A stretch of DNA of 64,000 nucleotides. Source: Rahnella victoriana. Lineage in GTDB: Bacteria; Pseudomonadota; Gammaproteobacteria; Enterobacterales; Enterobacteriaceae. Location of the stretch: NCBI RefSeq assembly GCF_004330295.1, contig NZ_SJOJ01000023.1:1-64000 (forward strand), read 5' to 3'. Shown piece after piece: positions 17,121 through 25,500 of the stretch. The position numbers and the translations under genes were made by a program. Numbering within the stretch: the stretch's first letter is position 1; every line of letters begins with the position of its first letter. The notes under the pieces are model-generated. The model did not search any database. It saw only the letters and a program-made list of their open reading frames with translations, and was not told where the DNA came from.

Positions 17121-18380
17121 TTACTGCTCCAGCACGCGGTCAATCTCTTGCGACGACGCATGCAGGGCGTCCGGCACTGGTTTGTTATCAAACACCAGTT
17201 TTTCAATCATTTGCGTCATTGCCCGCTGGACTTCCACCGTTTTGGTGACGGCGGCAGGGGGTACGGCTTTCGGCAGATAAGATGCGATGTCATTCACCAG
17301 CGGATGCTGTTGCAGGTAACCGCTGAATACCGGGTTACTTTGCAGATCTTCCCTGGCCGGAGGCATCCCCGTCAGTTCCAGCCAGCGCAAGTCGTTCTTC
17401 GGATTGCTGTATACCCATTGAATGAATTTCCAGGCATCGTCCTGCACTTTCGAGGTACTGAACATCACGATCCCTTTGCTGTCTGCCATCGTCGCTCCGG
17501 GTTCTCCTGACTGCGTCGGCATCGGGCCGATACGGATGGTTTTTAACACCTCAGGGAATTGCTTCTGATAACGCTCGATATCCCACGGACCGCGTACCGC
17601 ACCCAGCACGGTACCTGCCGCCAGCGGATCATCCGCAGCGGTAAAGTCGTAGCTCGTCCATTTGTTGGCGAACATTTTCCCCATAAAATTCAGGGCTTCC
17701 ACACCCGCTTCGTTATCGAACGTGGATTTATTATCCGTAAGATACGGGCTGCCCCCGGAGGCGGCGTAATACAGCGGAATAAAATCAAACCAGCGATCCC
17801 ACCAGTTTTTACCGCTGGTGAGTTGCAGGCCATAGCCTTGCTTACTTGACGCCATACGCCCGGAAAGGGTGTAAATCTCGTCGTAGGAGGTCGGCACATG
17901 ATCAAATCCCTGAGCGGCCAGCAAATCACCGCGCCACCAGTAGACGATCGGGCTGATATAAATCGGGATGACGGTTTGCTGGCCCCCGAACTGCCAGCTG
18001 GAAACGGCTTTGCCCATATGGCGGGTTTCTACCAGCTCCTGAAAACCGGGCATTTTAGAATAATCATTAAGCTGTTTAAGTTCGGATAACTGTTTAGCGA
18101 AACCAATAAAAATATTGGTGGAGATGTCGGGTTCGGTCCCTGAGGCCAGCGCATTCATAATGGCTTCTTCAGAACTTCCCGCCGCCGGAATTGCGGTGAA
18201 TTCCACTTTTCTGTTTTCCGGATGGCTGTTCCATTCTTTGACGATTTCACCCCAGTATCTTTCCTGGGTAATATTAGGCGCCACCCACATCTTTATCGCC
18301 GTCTGATCTTTCTCGTCCGGTCCGCAGCCTGAAATTAATAGCGTAAGCCCCGCAATAGCAGCCAGTTTGAGTGTTTTCAT
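17121..18380 (-). CDS. Sugar ABC transporter substrate-binding lipoprotein
   Basis: This 419-residue family 1 extracellular solute-binding protein is first in the leftward transport operon. A lipoprotein signal ends in LLISGC with the lipidated Cys at 19, which is unusual because most Enterobacterales sugar-binding proteins are free in the periplasm. The mature part begins IKMWVAPNITQERYWGEIVKEWN and has the typical GAVRGPWDIERYQ and ending FIQWVYSNPKNDLRWLELTG segments. It delivers an oligosaccharide to the two permeases. The ligand cannot be read from sequence; the neighbours suggest a gluco-/manno-oligosaccharide. Confidence 0.92.
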   Translation of the reverse strand: MKTLKLAAIAGLTLLISGCGPDEKDQTAIKMWVAPNITQERYWGEIVKEWNSHPENRKVEFTAIPAAGSSEEAIMNALASGTEPDISTNIFIGFAKQLSELKQLNDYSKMPGFQELVETRHMGKAVSSWQFGGQQTVIPIYISPIVYWWRGDLLAAQGFDHVPTSYDEIYTLSGRMASSKQGYGLQLTSGKNWWDRWFDFIPLYYAASGGSPYLTDNKSTFDNEAGVEALNFMGKMFANKWTSYDFTAADDPLAAGTVLGAVRGPWDIERYQKQFPEVLKTIRIGPMPTQSGEPGATMADSKGIVMFSTSKVQDDAWKFIQWVYSNPKNDLRWLELTGMPPAREDLQSNPVFSGYLQQHPLVNDIASYLPKAVPPAAVTKTVEVQRAMTQMIEKLVFDNKPVPDALHASSQEIDRVLEQ

Positions 18381-18529
18381 CCGAATTCCTATTTCCGTTA
18401 GGTTTGGATTTATAATCCGTAATTATATTTATGGATTATTCATATTTTTATTATATGAGTTAGTTTCTATTTAAACGCTAGCATGGACATTTGGTGAATA
18501 AATGTTATTGCCGTCACACAAATGATTTT

Positions 18530-18543
18530 GTTTAACGTTAAAC
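18530..18543. promoter_or_regulatory. Predicted LacI-family operator (perfect palindrome)
   Basis: GTTTAACGTTAAAC is a perfect 14-bp palindrome with the central CG typical of LacI-family operators. It lies in the 236-bp space between the binding-protein gene and the divergent LacI-type regulator gene. A weak second match (TTTAAACGCTAG) lies at 18470-18481. The assignment is inferred from symmetry and location. Confidence 0.65.
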
Positions 18544-18616
18544 TTTATTTTTATATTCATTGCAAAACACAATTTCTTATGACTAACTGTGGGCGGTCTA
18601 ATACTGTGCTTGTGTT

Positions 18617-19678
18617 TTGATTGTATTATTTAAACATCAGGGAGTATTCACACTGAGTAAGATAACACTGAAGTCGATTGCCAGAGAATTAGGCGTGACG
18701 CACACGACGGTATCTAATGCCTTTAATAATCCGGGGAAGTTGTCAGAATCATTAAAAAAACGAATTATCGATTACGCTCACTCGGTGAATTTTTATGGTC
18801 CGGATAATGTGGGGCGGGCATTACGCACCGGTAAATCGAATGCGATAGGTATTATCTTTAACGACACCCTCAGTTATGCGTTTACCGACAGGCATGACGT
18901 ACAACTGATGCAGGGCATTGCTGCGGAATGTGACAAAGAAGGCGTAAGCCTCATCCTGATCCCGTTACATAACCAACAAGGCCCGCGCGTGAGCGCCATC
19001 AATACGGCCGTTGATGGCTACATACTCAATGCGACGCACAATAACGATCAGATCATCGCCAAAGCGCTGGCTAAAAAGGTGCCGGTCGTGACGACGGATT
19101 TCCGTATTCCGCCGCACAGCAGCGTGTCGATTGATAACCGCAAGGCGATGCATGAAATCTGCCAGCACTTGCTGGAAAAAGGCCACCGCGAATTCGGGAT
19201 TATTTCATTTCCGTCGTTGCAGGGCAGTAAGGGAATAAAGCCGCTGACCGATCCTGTTGCCGGGGATAATGACGTCATGCTCACCCGGGTAAATGCCTGC
19301 GTGGAGACTTTTCTTGCCGCAAATATTGCACTGAATTCCTGTTTTCTTTGTGAGACACGTCACCATGAAGAATGTGGTGAAATGGCCGCCAGAGAATTAC
19401 TGGCACGCAATCCGGCCATCACCGCGTTGATTTGTCTGTCCGACCGATTTGCACAGGGTGCGGCGAATTATTGCCGCAAAGCGGGATTATCTGTCCCACA
19501 GGATATCGCTATTACCGGTTTCGATAATATACCGCGCACCGATAATGAAATTGCCCTGACGACCATTTCACAGGATCCGGTTAAAAAAGGCGAAATGGCC
19601 GCCAGTCTGTTATTAAGCGGAAAGTCGAATATTGATTACGATCTCGGATTTACGCTGATTATACGTGGCTCGACCTGA
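18617..19678 (+). CDS. LacI family transcriptional regulator of the sugar island
   Basis: The N-terminal helix-turn-helix is clear (TLKSIARELGVTHTTVSNAFNNPGKLS), followed by the hinge (NVGRALRTGKSNAIGII) and a periplasmic-binding-like sensor domain ending in DIAITGFDNIPRTDNEIALTTI. It is divergent from the transport genes and upstream of the phosphomannomutase and ATPase, so it probably controls both arms through the palindrome at 18530. The start is uncertain: there is no ATG. TTG at 18617 opens the frame but has no ribosome site. CTG at 18653 has GGGAG 8 nt upstream and gives a first block (LSKITLKSIARELG) that fits LacI proteins better. The likely inducer is the imported sugar or its product. 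Confidence 0.88.
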   Translation: MIVLFKHQGVFTLSKITLKSIARELGVTHTTVSNAFNNPGKLSESLKKRIIDYAHSVNFYGPDNVGRALRTGKSNAIGIIFNDTLSYAFTDRHDVQLMQGIAAECDKEGVSLILIPLHNQQGPRVSAINTAVDGYILNATHNNDQIIAKALAKKVPVVTTDFRIPPHSSVSIDNRKAMHEICQHLLEKGHREFGIISFPSLQGSKGIKPLTDPVAGDNDVMLTRVNACVETFLAANIALNSCFLCETRHHEECGEMAARELLARNPAITALICLSDRFAQGAANYCRKAGLSVPQDIAITGFDNIPRTDNEIALTTISQDPVKKGEMAASLLLSGKSNIDYDLGFTLIIRGST

Positions 19679-19734
19679 TATTTCCGGTATTGCCATGAAG
19701 TCTGAATTACTGATGTCAATTTTCAGGATGAAAT

Positions 19735-21099
19735 ATGGCCTTATTAACCTGTTTTAAAGCTTATGATATTCGTGGTGTGCTGGGTTCTGAACTCAATGAA
19801 GATATTGCCTGCCGTATTGGTGCCGCATTTGCCCAATTTTACCGTCCGCAGCGGGTGGTGCTGGGGAGTGATATCCGCCTGACGTCTGCTGCACTCAAGC
19901 AGGCCGTCGCACGGGGATTAATGGATCAGGGAACGGACGTCATCGATATCGGTATGACCGGCAGTGAAGAGGTCTATTTCGCGACCCGTGATTTCCAGGC
20001 CGATGGTGGGATCCAGATCACCGCCAGTCATAACCCGGATAATTACAACGGCATGAAAATCGTCGGCAGAGAGGCGAGGCCGGTAAGCCGCGACAGCGGA
20101 TTAAAGGATATTCAGCAACTGGCTGAAAACCCGGTCTTTGCGGTGGCGGCGCAACGCGGCCATTATCAGCAAGTGTCGAACCGCCGGGCGTACCTTGCGC
20201 ATCTGCTCAGCTATTTTACGCTGCAAAACGGACGACTTCTGCGCGTGGTGGTCAATGCGGGAAATGGTGCGGCGGGGCCGACACTGGATGCGCTGGAAGA
20301 GGCATTTCAGCAACGCCGCATTCCGCTGACACTGATAAAAATTCACCATGAGCCGGACGGCACGTTCCCCCACGGTATTCCCAACCCGATGTTGCCGGAG
20401 AACCGCATGGCGACACGCGATGCGGTACGGGCGCATCAGGCGGATCTGGGTATTGCCTGGGACGGCGATTTTGACCGCTGCTTCATCTTTGACGAGCAGG
20501 GCGACTACGTGGAAGCCTATTACATTGTCGGATTACTGGCGAAATGGTTTTTGCAGCGCGAGCCAGGTGAGAAAATCCTTCATGATCCGCGACTGGTCTG
20601 GAATACCCGCGATGTGATCCATGCCCATCACGGCGTTGCTATCGAAACCAAAACCGGTCATGCCTTCATCAAAGAAAGAATGCGTAGCGAAAATGCCCTG
20701 TACGGCGGCGAGATGAGCGCGCATCACTACTTCCGTGATTTCGGCTACTGCGACAGCGGAATGATCCCGGCCCTGCTGGTGTTACAGCAACTCAGCGGCG
20801 GTTCTCAGAAAATGTCAGAACTGATCGCTCAGCGAAAAACCCTTTTCCCGGTATCGGGAGAGCTGAACATTGCGGCTGTGCTGCCAGAAACGGTGATCGC
20901 AAGGGTTCGTCAACATTACGAAAATCAGGCGCTGAACATCAGTGAAACGGACGGACTCAGTATGGAGTTTGCGTGCTGGCGTTTTAATTTACGCCCTTCC
21001 AACACCGAACCCTTGCTGCGTCTTAACGTGGAAACGCGGCAGTCTCCTTCATTGCTGGCTGAAAGTACCCGGGCGCTTCTCGCGCTTATCCATGCGTAA
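19735..21099 (+). CDS. Phosphomannomutase/phosphoglucomutase (ManB/CpsG type)
   Basis: This 454-residue alpha-D-phosphohexomutase has all expected sites: TCFKAYDIRG at the N-terminus, the phosphoserine loop TASHNPDNYNGMK (Ser about 97), the metal loop DGDFDRC (about 242), the sugar-binding GGEMSAHHYF and the phosphate-binding RPSNTEP (about 420). It interconverts mannose 1-phosphate and mannose 6-phosphate (or the glucose pair). Here its likely job is catabolic: taking the mannose 1-phosphate made by the GH130 phosphorylase into mannose 6-phosphate. It follows the lacI-type gene by 56 bp and precedes the ATPase by 27 bp, so the three form one rightward unit. Confidence 0.9.
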   Translation: MALLTCFKAYDIRGVLGSELNEDIACRIGAAFAQFYRPQRVVLGSDIRLTSAALKQAVARGLMDQGTDVIDIGMTGSEEVYFATRDFQADGGIQITASHNPDNYNGMKIVGREARPVSRDSGLKDIQQLAENPVFAVAAQRGHYQQVSNRRAYLAHLLSYFTLQNGRLLRVVVNAGNGAAGPTLDALEEAFQQRRIPLTLIKIHHEPDGTFPHGIPNPMLPENRMATRDAVRAHQADLGIAWDGDFDRCFIFDEQGDYVEAYYIVGLLAKWFLQREPGEKILHDPRLVWNTRDVIHAHHGVAIETKTGHAFIKERMRSENALYGGEMSAHHYFRDFGYCDSGMIPALLVLQQLSGGSQKMSELIAQRKTLFPVSGELNIAAVLPETVIARVRQHYENQALNISETDGLSMEFACWRFNLRPSNTEPLLRLNVETRQSPSLLAESTRALLALIHA

Positions 21100-21126
21100 T
21101 CCCTTCACTCCATACAGGACAACGTT

Positions 21127-22203
21127 ATGTCAGGCTTATCGCTGAAAAATATCCAGAAATATTATGATAAAGCGCCGGTTATCCCTGATTTATCCCTCGA
21201 TATTCATGCCGGGGAGTTTCTGGTTCTTGTCGGGCCGTCGGGGTGCGGGAAATCCACGTTATTACGTCTGATTGCCGGGCTGGATGAACTGACGTCCGGC
21301 AGCATCAGCATTGGCGAAAAAGATGTCACGGATTTGCCCGCCGGTCAGCGCGGGCTGTCGATGGTTTTCCAGTCTTACGCGCTGTATCCCCACATGACTG
21401 TGCGTCAGAATCTTTCCTTTGGCCTGAAGAATATCCGCACACCGCCGGATGAAATTGAACGACGCATTCAGCAGGCGGCGCAGATCCTGCGCCTTGATGA
21501 GATGCTTGACCGGCTGCCACAAAATCTGTCCGGCGGGCAGCGTCAGCGGGTCGCCATTGGCCGTTCGATAGTGCAGCAGCCGGAGGTGTTTTTATTCGAT
21601 GAGCCTTTGTCGAATCTTGATGCCGCGTTGCGTGTGCAGATGCGGCAGGAAATCAGTCAGCTGCATACCCGTCTGAAAAACACCATGATTTACGTGACGC
21701 ACGATCAGGTCGAAGCCATGACGCTGGCCGACCGGATTGTGGTGCTGAACAAAGGGCACATCGAGCAGATTGGTACGCCGGTGGAACTCTACAACAGTCC
21801 GGCCAGTCTGTTTGTCGCCGGTTTTATTGGCACGCCGAAAATCAATGTGATCCCGGCGCAGGTAATGGACCGCCATCTGGTGATTGACGGAAAAGCACGA
21901 TTTCCGCTGGGGGATAAATTTCCGGCGGCGCGGGAGGGCCAGTCCGTTTCGCTGGCGATCCGACCTGAGTTGTTGCGCCTGAACGAAGCCACGGATCATC
22001 ATTTTGACGTGACGGTGGATTTCACTGAATTGCAGGGCGACTCAACACTGGTGTATGCGCGATTCGGTGAGCATGGCGTAAAAATCAAATCCTCCAGACA
22101 GCTTTCTTTTGCCCAATCCGAGACGCTAACAGCCGGGTTTAATACGTCCGGTATGTTGCTGTTCGATGAGGAACAGCGGCGGATCCCCGCAGTGTCGCGT
22201 TAA
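21127..22203 (+). CDS. Sugar ABC transporter ATPase (MsmK/UgpC/MalK type)
   Basis: This 358-residue CUT1 ATPase has Walker [10 protein letters not shown] (about 35-43), the signature [14 protein letters not shown] (about 134), Walker [13 protein letters not shown] (about 154) and the switch His in [13 protein letters not shown], followed by a C-terminal TOBE/OB regulatory domain (SLAIRPELLRL). It should energise the two permeases on the other arm, since no other ATPase lies in the island. It ends just before a bidirectional terminator. Confidence 0.93.
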   Translation: MSGLSLKNIQKYYDKAPVIPDLSLDIHAGEFLVLVGPSGCGKSTLLRLIAGLDELTSGSISIGEKDVTDLPAGQRGLSMVFQSYALYPHMTVRQNLSFGLKNIRTPPDEIERRIQQAAQILRLDEMLDRLPQNLSGGQRQRVAIGRSIVQQPEVFLFDEPLSNLDAALRVQMRQEISQLHTRLKNTMIYVTHDQVEAMTLADRIVVLNKGHIEQIGTPVELYNSPASLFVAGFIGTPKINVIPAQVMDRHLVIDGKARFPLGDKFPAAREGQSVSLAIRPELLRLNEATDHHFDVTVDFTELQGDSTLVYARFGEHGVKIKSSRQLSFAQSETLTAGFNTSGMLLFDEEQRRIPAVSR

Positions 22204-22208
22204 ATAGA

Positions 22209-22232
22209 AAAAGGCACCTTTCGGTGCCTTTT
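22209..22232. terminator. Bidirectional rho-independent terminator
   Basis: A 10-bp perfect stem, AAAAGGCACC with GGTGCCTTTT, encloses a TTTC loop. A-tract and T-tract sit on opposite sides, so it can end both the rightward ATPase gene and the leftward glpT gene. Confidence 0.9.
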
Positions 22233-22251
22233 CGACGAACATCAACGTTAA

Positions 22252-23604
22252 TTAAGCATTTTTCGCCAGCTGCGCTTTATGTTTGTTCTCACTCAGCATG
22301 GTCAGTAACAGCAGCAGAACGGCCAGCACACAACCGGCGATCATCACGATAAATCCGCCGTCCCAGCCAAAGTAATCCACCGTATACCCGACGATGGCGC
22401 TCGCAGCCACCGACCCACCCAGATAACCAAACAGCCCGGTAAAGCCTGCGGCGGTACCCGCCGCTTTTTTCGGTGCCAGTTCCAGCGCATGTAAACCAAT
22501 CAGCATCACCGGCCCGTAAATCAGGAAGCCGATGGTGATCATACAGGCCATATCAATGCCCGGATTGCCGACCGGATTGAGCCAGTACACCACCGTCGCG
22601 ATGGTCACCAGCACCATAAAGAACACGCCGGTTGCGCCGCGATTGCCTTTGAAGACTTTGTCCGACATCCAGCCGCACAGCAGCGTGCCGGGAATGCCTG
22701 CGTATTCATAAAGGAAATACGCCCACGAGGATTTATCCAGCGCAAAATGTTTCACTTCTTTCAGGTAAGTCGGTGACCAGTCGAGAATCCCGTAGCGCAG
22801 CAGATAAACAAAGACGTTAGCCAGCGCGATATACCACAGCAATTTGTTCGGCAAAATGTACTGCATGAAAATCTGTTTTGCTGTCAGTTCCTGCTCGGCA
22901 GACTCTTTGACATAGTCCGGCGGGTAATCGTTTTTGTATTCTTCAATCGGCGGCAGACCGCAGGACTGCGGCGTATCGCGCATTGTCATGAAGGCAAACA
23001 CCGCCAGCAAAATCGCGCCGAAAGCGGGCATATACAGCGCCGCGTGCCAGTCGTTAAACCATGCCATGCCGAGCAGGAACAGCAGCGGAGGAATACCGCC
23101 GCCGACGTTATGCGCGCAGTTCCACACCGACACCACGCCGCCGCGTTCTTTCTGCGACCACCAGTGCACCATGGTACGTCCGCACGGCGGCCAGCCCATT
23201 CCCTGGAACCATCCGCACAGGAACAGCAGCACAAACATGATGGCGATGCTGGAGGTCGCCCATGGAACGAAGCCCATAAACAGCATCACCGCGGCCGCCA
23301 GAATCAAACCGGCGGGCAGAAAGACGCGCGGATTCGAACGGTCAGACACCGAACCCATGATGAATTTTGAGATGCCGTAAGCAATGGAAATCCCGGAGAG
23401 CGCAAAACCCAGATCGCCTCGCGAGAAACCCTGATCAATCAGATAAGGCATAGCCAGTGCGAAGTTTTTGCGTACCAGATAATAGGCCGCATAACCGAAG
23501 AAAATCCCCATGAAGATTTGCCAGCGGAGACGGCGGTAAAGCGGATCGACGTGAGCCTCATCAACAGGAGCTTTGTGAGGCGCGGGTTTAAAGATACTGA
23601 GCAT
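22252..23604 (-). CDS. glpT: Glycerol-3-phosphate transporter
   Basis: This 450-residue protein is near-identical in pattern to E. coli GlpT (452 residues): [12 protein letters not shown] at the start, [15 protein letters not shown] with the phosphate-binding Arg, [20 protein letters not shown], and [14 protein letters not shown] with the second Arg. It is a 12-helix major facilitator antiporter exchanging glycerol 3-phosphate for phosphate at the inner membrane. The start at 23604 has GGAGG at ideal spacing; a 6-residue extension was rejected. E. coli glpT is followed by glpQ, but here it stands alone and ends at the shared terminator. A GlpR-type operator upstream suggests regulation by glycerol 3-phosphate. 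Confidence 0.97.
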   Translation of the reverse strand: MLSIFKPAPHKAPVDEAHVDPLYRRLRWQIFMGIFFGYAAYYLVRKNFALAMPYLIDQGFSRGDLGFALSGISIAYGISKFIMGSVSDRSNPRVFLPAGLILAAAVMLFMGFVPWATSSIAIMFVLLFLCGWFQGMGWPPCGRTMVHWWSQKERGGVVSVWNCAHNVGGGIPPLLFLLGMAWFNDWHAALYMPAFGAILLAVFAFMTMRDTPQSCGLPPIEEYKNDYPPDYVKESAEQELTAKQIFMQYILPNKLLWYIALANVFVYLLRYGILDWSPTYLKEVKHFALDKSSWAYFLYEYAGIPGTLLCGWMSDKVFKGNRGATGVFFMVLVTIATVVYWLNPVGNPGIDMACMITIGFLIYGPVMLIGLHALELAPKKAAGTAAGFTGLFGYLGGSVAASAIVGYTVDYFGWDGGFIVMIAGCVLAVLLLLLTMLSENKHKAQLAKNA

Positions 23605-23671
23605 AAATGCCTCCGATGGCATAAATCAGGTCGGACTCATCATGAGCCACGGACGAAATGGTGGATCCAGT

Positions 23672-23689
23672 GTGTTCTAAAACGAACAT
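23672..23689. promoter_or_regulatory. Predicted GlpR operator upstream of glpT
   Basis: On the minus strand the sequence ATGTTCGTTTTAGAACAC closely follows the GlpR consensus of inverted ATGTTCG/CGAACAT halves. It lies 68 bp upstream of the glpT start. Further weaker half-sites (ACGAACTGTG near 23712) may be part of a multi-site operator. Confidence 0.7.
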
Positions 23690-23791
23690 CACTTTAGCCA
23701 TTCGCGCACAAACGAACTGTGATTTATGACGGAAATGTTACATTTTTATTACAGAGGGAGGCGATTTTGTGAGCGAGGGTGACAATAAGAA

Positions 23792-23821
23792 ACAAAAAAG
23801 GCGGAGCCAAAGCTCCGCCTG
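23792..23821. terminator. Terminator after the hcp module; one of two identical 30-bp repeats
   Basis: A GGCGGAGC/GCTCCGCC stem with a CAAA loop is preceded by an A6 tract, which becomes a T-run for leftward transcripts. It ends the hcp operon. The same 30 bases occur at 25450-25479 on the other side of the module. Confidence 0.85.
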
Positions 23822-23878
23822 GCAGGTTCGTGACATATCAAAAGACTCATTCTAAATCGTCAGACATTCTTTTCGGCA

Positions 23879-24358
23879 TTAAGCTGTCATGCGCTCATTC
23901 CACGTATCCTTGTATATTATATTCCCTTCTACATTTTTCCATGTTATGGCTTGATAACGTAATTCGATATTTTCTATATGTGTACTTGTCATACCATTTG
24001 GGAGCAAATAGGGGGAAATAGAGGTGATTTTGACGTTTTCTAAAATAATATGGAAGTATTCACTTTCAATCCCCGCATCCAATATGTGATACATTTTTAT
24101 GATTGCGGATTGCAATGTGCGGCCTTCACATAATGCCCGGAAAAGAATAGGTGTGGTTTGGTCAAACTCTTTTTGCATAATAATCGGTGAATGAATTCTT
24201 GTTCCTGTTAATTTTCCCATGTGCTGATCAACAGGAATATTAACATTGTGTGATAATGATTTTAACTCAATGGAACCGAGCCTGGCGGGTATCAGACATC
24301 CCCCAACAATAGGCGAGCCATTTTCATCAGTTAACCAAATGTGAGCTGGGTTTGACAT
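23879..24358 (-). CDS. hcp: Hcp family type VI secretion protein
   Basis: This 159-residue protein has the Hcp family layout: NPAHIWLTDENGSPIVGG at the start, GSIELKSLSHNVNIPVD, the GKLTGTRIHSPIIMQKEFD signature (about 49-67), and IENIELRYQAITWKNVEGNI near the end. Hcp hexamers stack into the type VI secretion tube and carry or chaperone small effectors. AAGGATATAAAAT precedes the ATG. It is the last gene of a three-gene leftward unit. No other T6SS core gene lies in this window, so it would have to use an apparatus coded elsewhere. Base composition is more AT-rich than the flanking core genes, which suggests transfer. Confidence 0.88.
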   Translation of the reverse strand: MSNPAHIWLTDENGSPIVGGCLIPARLGSIELKSLSHNVNIPVDQHMGKLTGTRIHSPIIMQKEFDQTTPILFRALCEGRTLQSAIIKMYHILDAGIESEYFHIILENVKITSISPYLLPNGMTSTHIENIELRYQAITWKNVEGNIIYKDTWNERMTA

Positions 24359-24393
24359 ATTTTATATCCTTATATAATCCGAGCGTGTAAAAT

Positions 24394-24579
24394 TTACCGC
24401 GAGAATAAAAAAACGAAAACTAGCATTAGCAGGAAAAACGCGCCAATTGACTGTATCGCAATGTCAGGAAAAAAACTCACCATAAACACACCGAAGATCA
24501 CAGTTATAATTAATGGAATGTAAGTCCAAAAAAAATAAGACAGTTGATGTCTAAACCATCGCTTTAAAAAATTAATCAT
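24394..24579 (-). CDS. Small two-helix membrane protein in the hcp module (candidate immunity protein)
   Basis: This 61-residue protein is nearly all hydrophobic after a basic start (MINFLKRWFRHQL). Two segments, about 14-36 and 38-59, could span the inner membrane. I chose the ATG at 24579 because AAGGTG lies 7 nt upstream; an upstream GTG at 24588 overlaps the previous gene. It sits 5 bp after the 230-residue gene, so the two are co-translated. I recognise no family. Its size, topology and place next to an unknown protein in an hcp unit suggest immunity against a membrane-acting effector, but this is inference. Confidence 0.6.
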   Translation of the reverse strand: MINFLKRWFRHQLSYFFWTYIPLIITVIFGVFMVSFFPDIAIQSIGAFFLLMLVFVFLFSR

Positions 24580-24584
24580 GATGT

Positions 24585-25277
24585 TCACCTTACCATATCA
24601 ATTATTGTTTTGGCGACTTCATCATCTGATGTAAGATTCGTGCTAAAGGCGTGAGCTTTCATAAAAAGAGGCTCAACTAAAAAATACATCATTTCTAATT
24701 TTCGCATATATAACGCATAGTAATATGCAGGACTCAGAACCTGCAAACGTTCCGCACTTTCTGCGGCTTCCTGTACGTATCCGTAAAAGCCTATTCCGGC
24801 AGCGGCAAGTGCGGACACCTTCCCAATTTTCTGGCTGAAGCTGGTATGAATATTGAATCCAAGGCAAATGGATGTTGTTATGCCCAATGCAAATGATTGT
24901 GTCGTCAGAGAACTCGTTGATATATTTACGCTTGCTTTCATTAAGGTTCGTTGGATATTGTGTAGTTGACTTTGGTTTCTATTTTTAATAAGTGATTCGA
25001 TATAAATCTGTATCATGTCAGATATGATTCTTCTGTCTTTAATTAACTGCTGTAAAGACTCAAGGAATCGAACATCTTCTCGTTTCAGCTTTGCGCAAAC
25101 ATCTTGATAATTCTCCGTAAAACAAGAAGTGTAATACACTAGCCTTGTTGCGCCATCCTGAATTCTGTGAGATTGATCGAGAATCTGCTCTTTAACTCCG
25201 ATAACAGCTGTATCCAATTTTTTTGCAAGTATTTCGTCATTTGCCAACTTATTAATAATGAAATCACTATGGTACAT
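24585..25277 (-). CDS. Uncharacterised 230-residue protein in the hcp module (candidate T6SS effector)
   Basis: I do not recognise this protein. It is 230 residues long with a clear ribosome site (AAGGAATAAGTT before ATG). The first 120 residues are mostly helical and charged (IKDRRIISDMIQIYIESLIKNRNQSQ). A hydrophobic region around 128-170 (SFALGITTSICLGFN and VSALAAAGIGFYGYV) could form a membrane hairpin, and the tail is amphipathic. There is no signal peptide. It is the first gene of the unit that ends with hcp and is followed by a tiny membrane protein. This arrangement fits an Hcp-delivered membrane-targeting effector with its immunity protein. The AT-rich codon use differs from dcrB and glpT alongside. 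Confidence 0.6.
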   Translation of the reverse strand: MYHSDFIINKLANDEILAKKLDTAVIGVKEQILDQSHRIQDGATRLVYYTSCFTENYQDVCAKLKREDVRFLESLQQLIKDRRIISDMIQIYIESLIKNRNQSQLHNIQRTLMKASVNISTSSLTTQSFALGITTSICLGFNIHTSFSQKIGKVSALAAAGIGFYGYVQEAAESAERLQVLSPAYYYALYMRKLEMMYFLVEPLFMKAHAFSTNLTSDDEVAKTIIDMVR

Positions 25278-25449
25278 AACTTATTCCTTAAGTTAATTAT
25301 TCCATTTTATGATATGTGCTGGTTAAAATATATGATAATACTATCAGTTACTCTCTGTTATATACCACTGTACTTCATTGTAAATAATATAACGATATAT
25401 TTTCACCTTATAAATGAGGCAGGTTGGTGAGGTTGAGTAATGGCATAAT

Positions 25450-25479
25450 ACAAAAAAGGCGGAGCCAAAGCTCCGCCTG
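25450..25479. terminator. Terminator after dcrB; second copy of the 30-bp repeat
   Basis: This is identical to 23792-23821: an A6 tract and a GGCGGAGC/GCTCCGCC hairpin. It ends leftward dcrB transcripts. The pair of direct repeats encloses exactly the three-gene hcp module (1.63 kb). Confidence 0.85.
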
Positions 25480-25500
25480 CTGTTTTCGTACGCACTGAAT

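Noticed and set aside
17117-17206. Thirty-residue N-terminal extension of the MalF-type permease
   Set aside because: It lies inside the binding-protein gene, is basic and unrelated to permeases, and a ribosome site supports the ATG at 17116.
23705-23740. Possible CRP site upstream of glpT (TGTGATTTATGACGGA)
   Set aside because: Only one half matches; the second half lacks TCACA.
25167-25430. Plus-strand 87-codon frame over the start of the 230-residue gene
   Set aside because: It is antisense to a better-supported gene and its AT-rich hydrophobic translation is typical of chance frames in AT-rich DNA.
23792-25479. Treating the 30-bp repeats as ends of an insertion sequence
   Set aside because: No transposase or terminal inverted repeats are present, and each repeat is itself a hairpin terminator.
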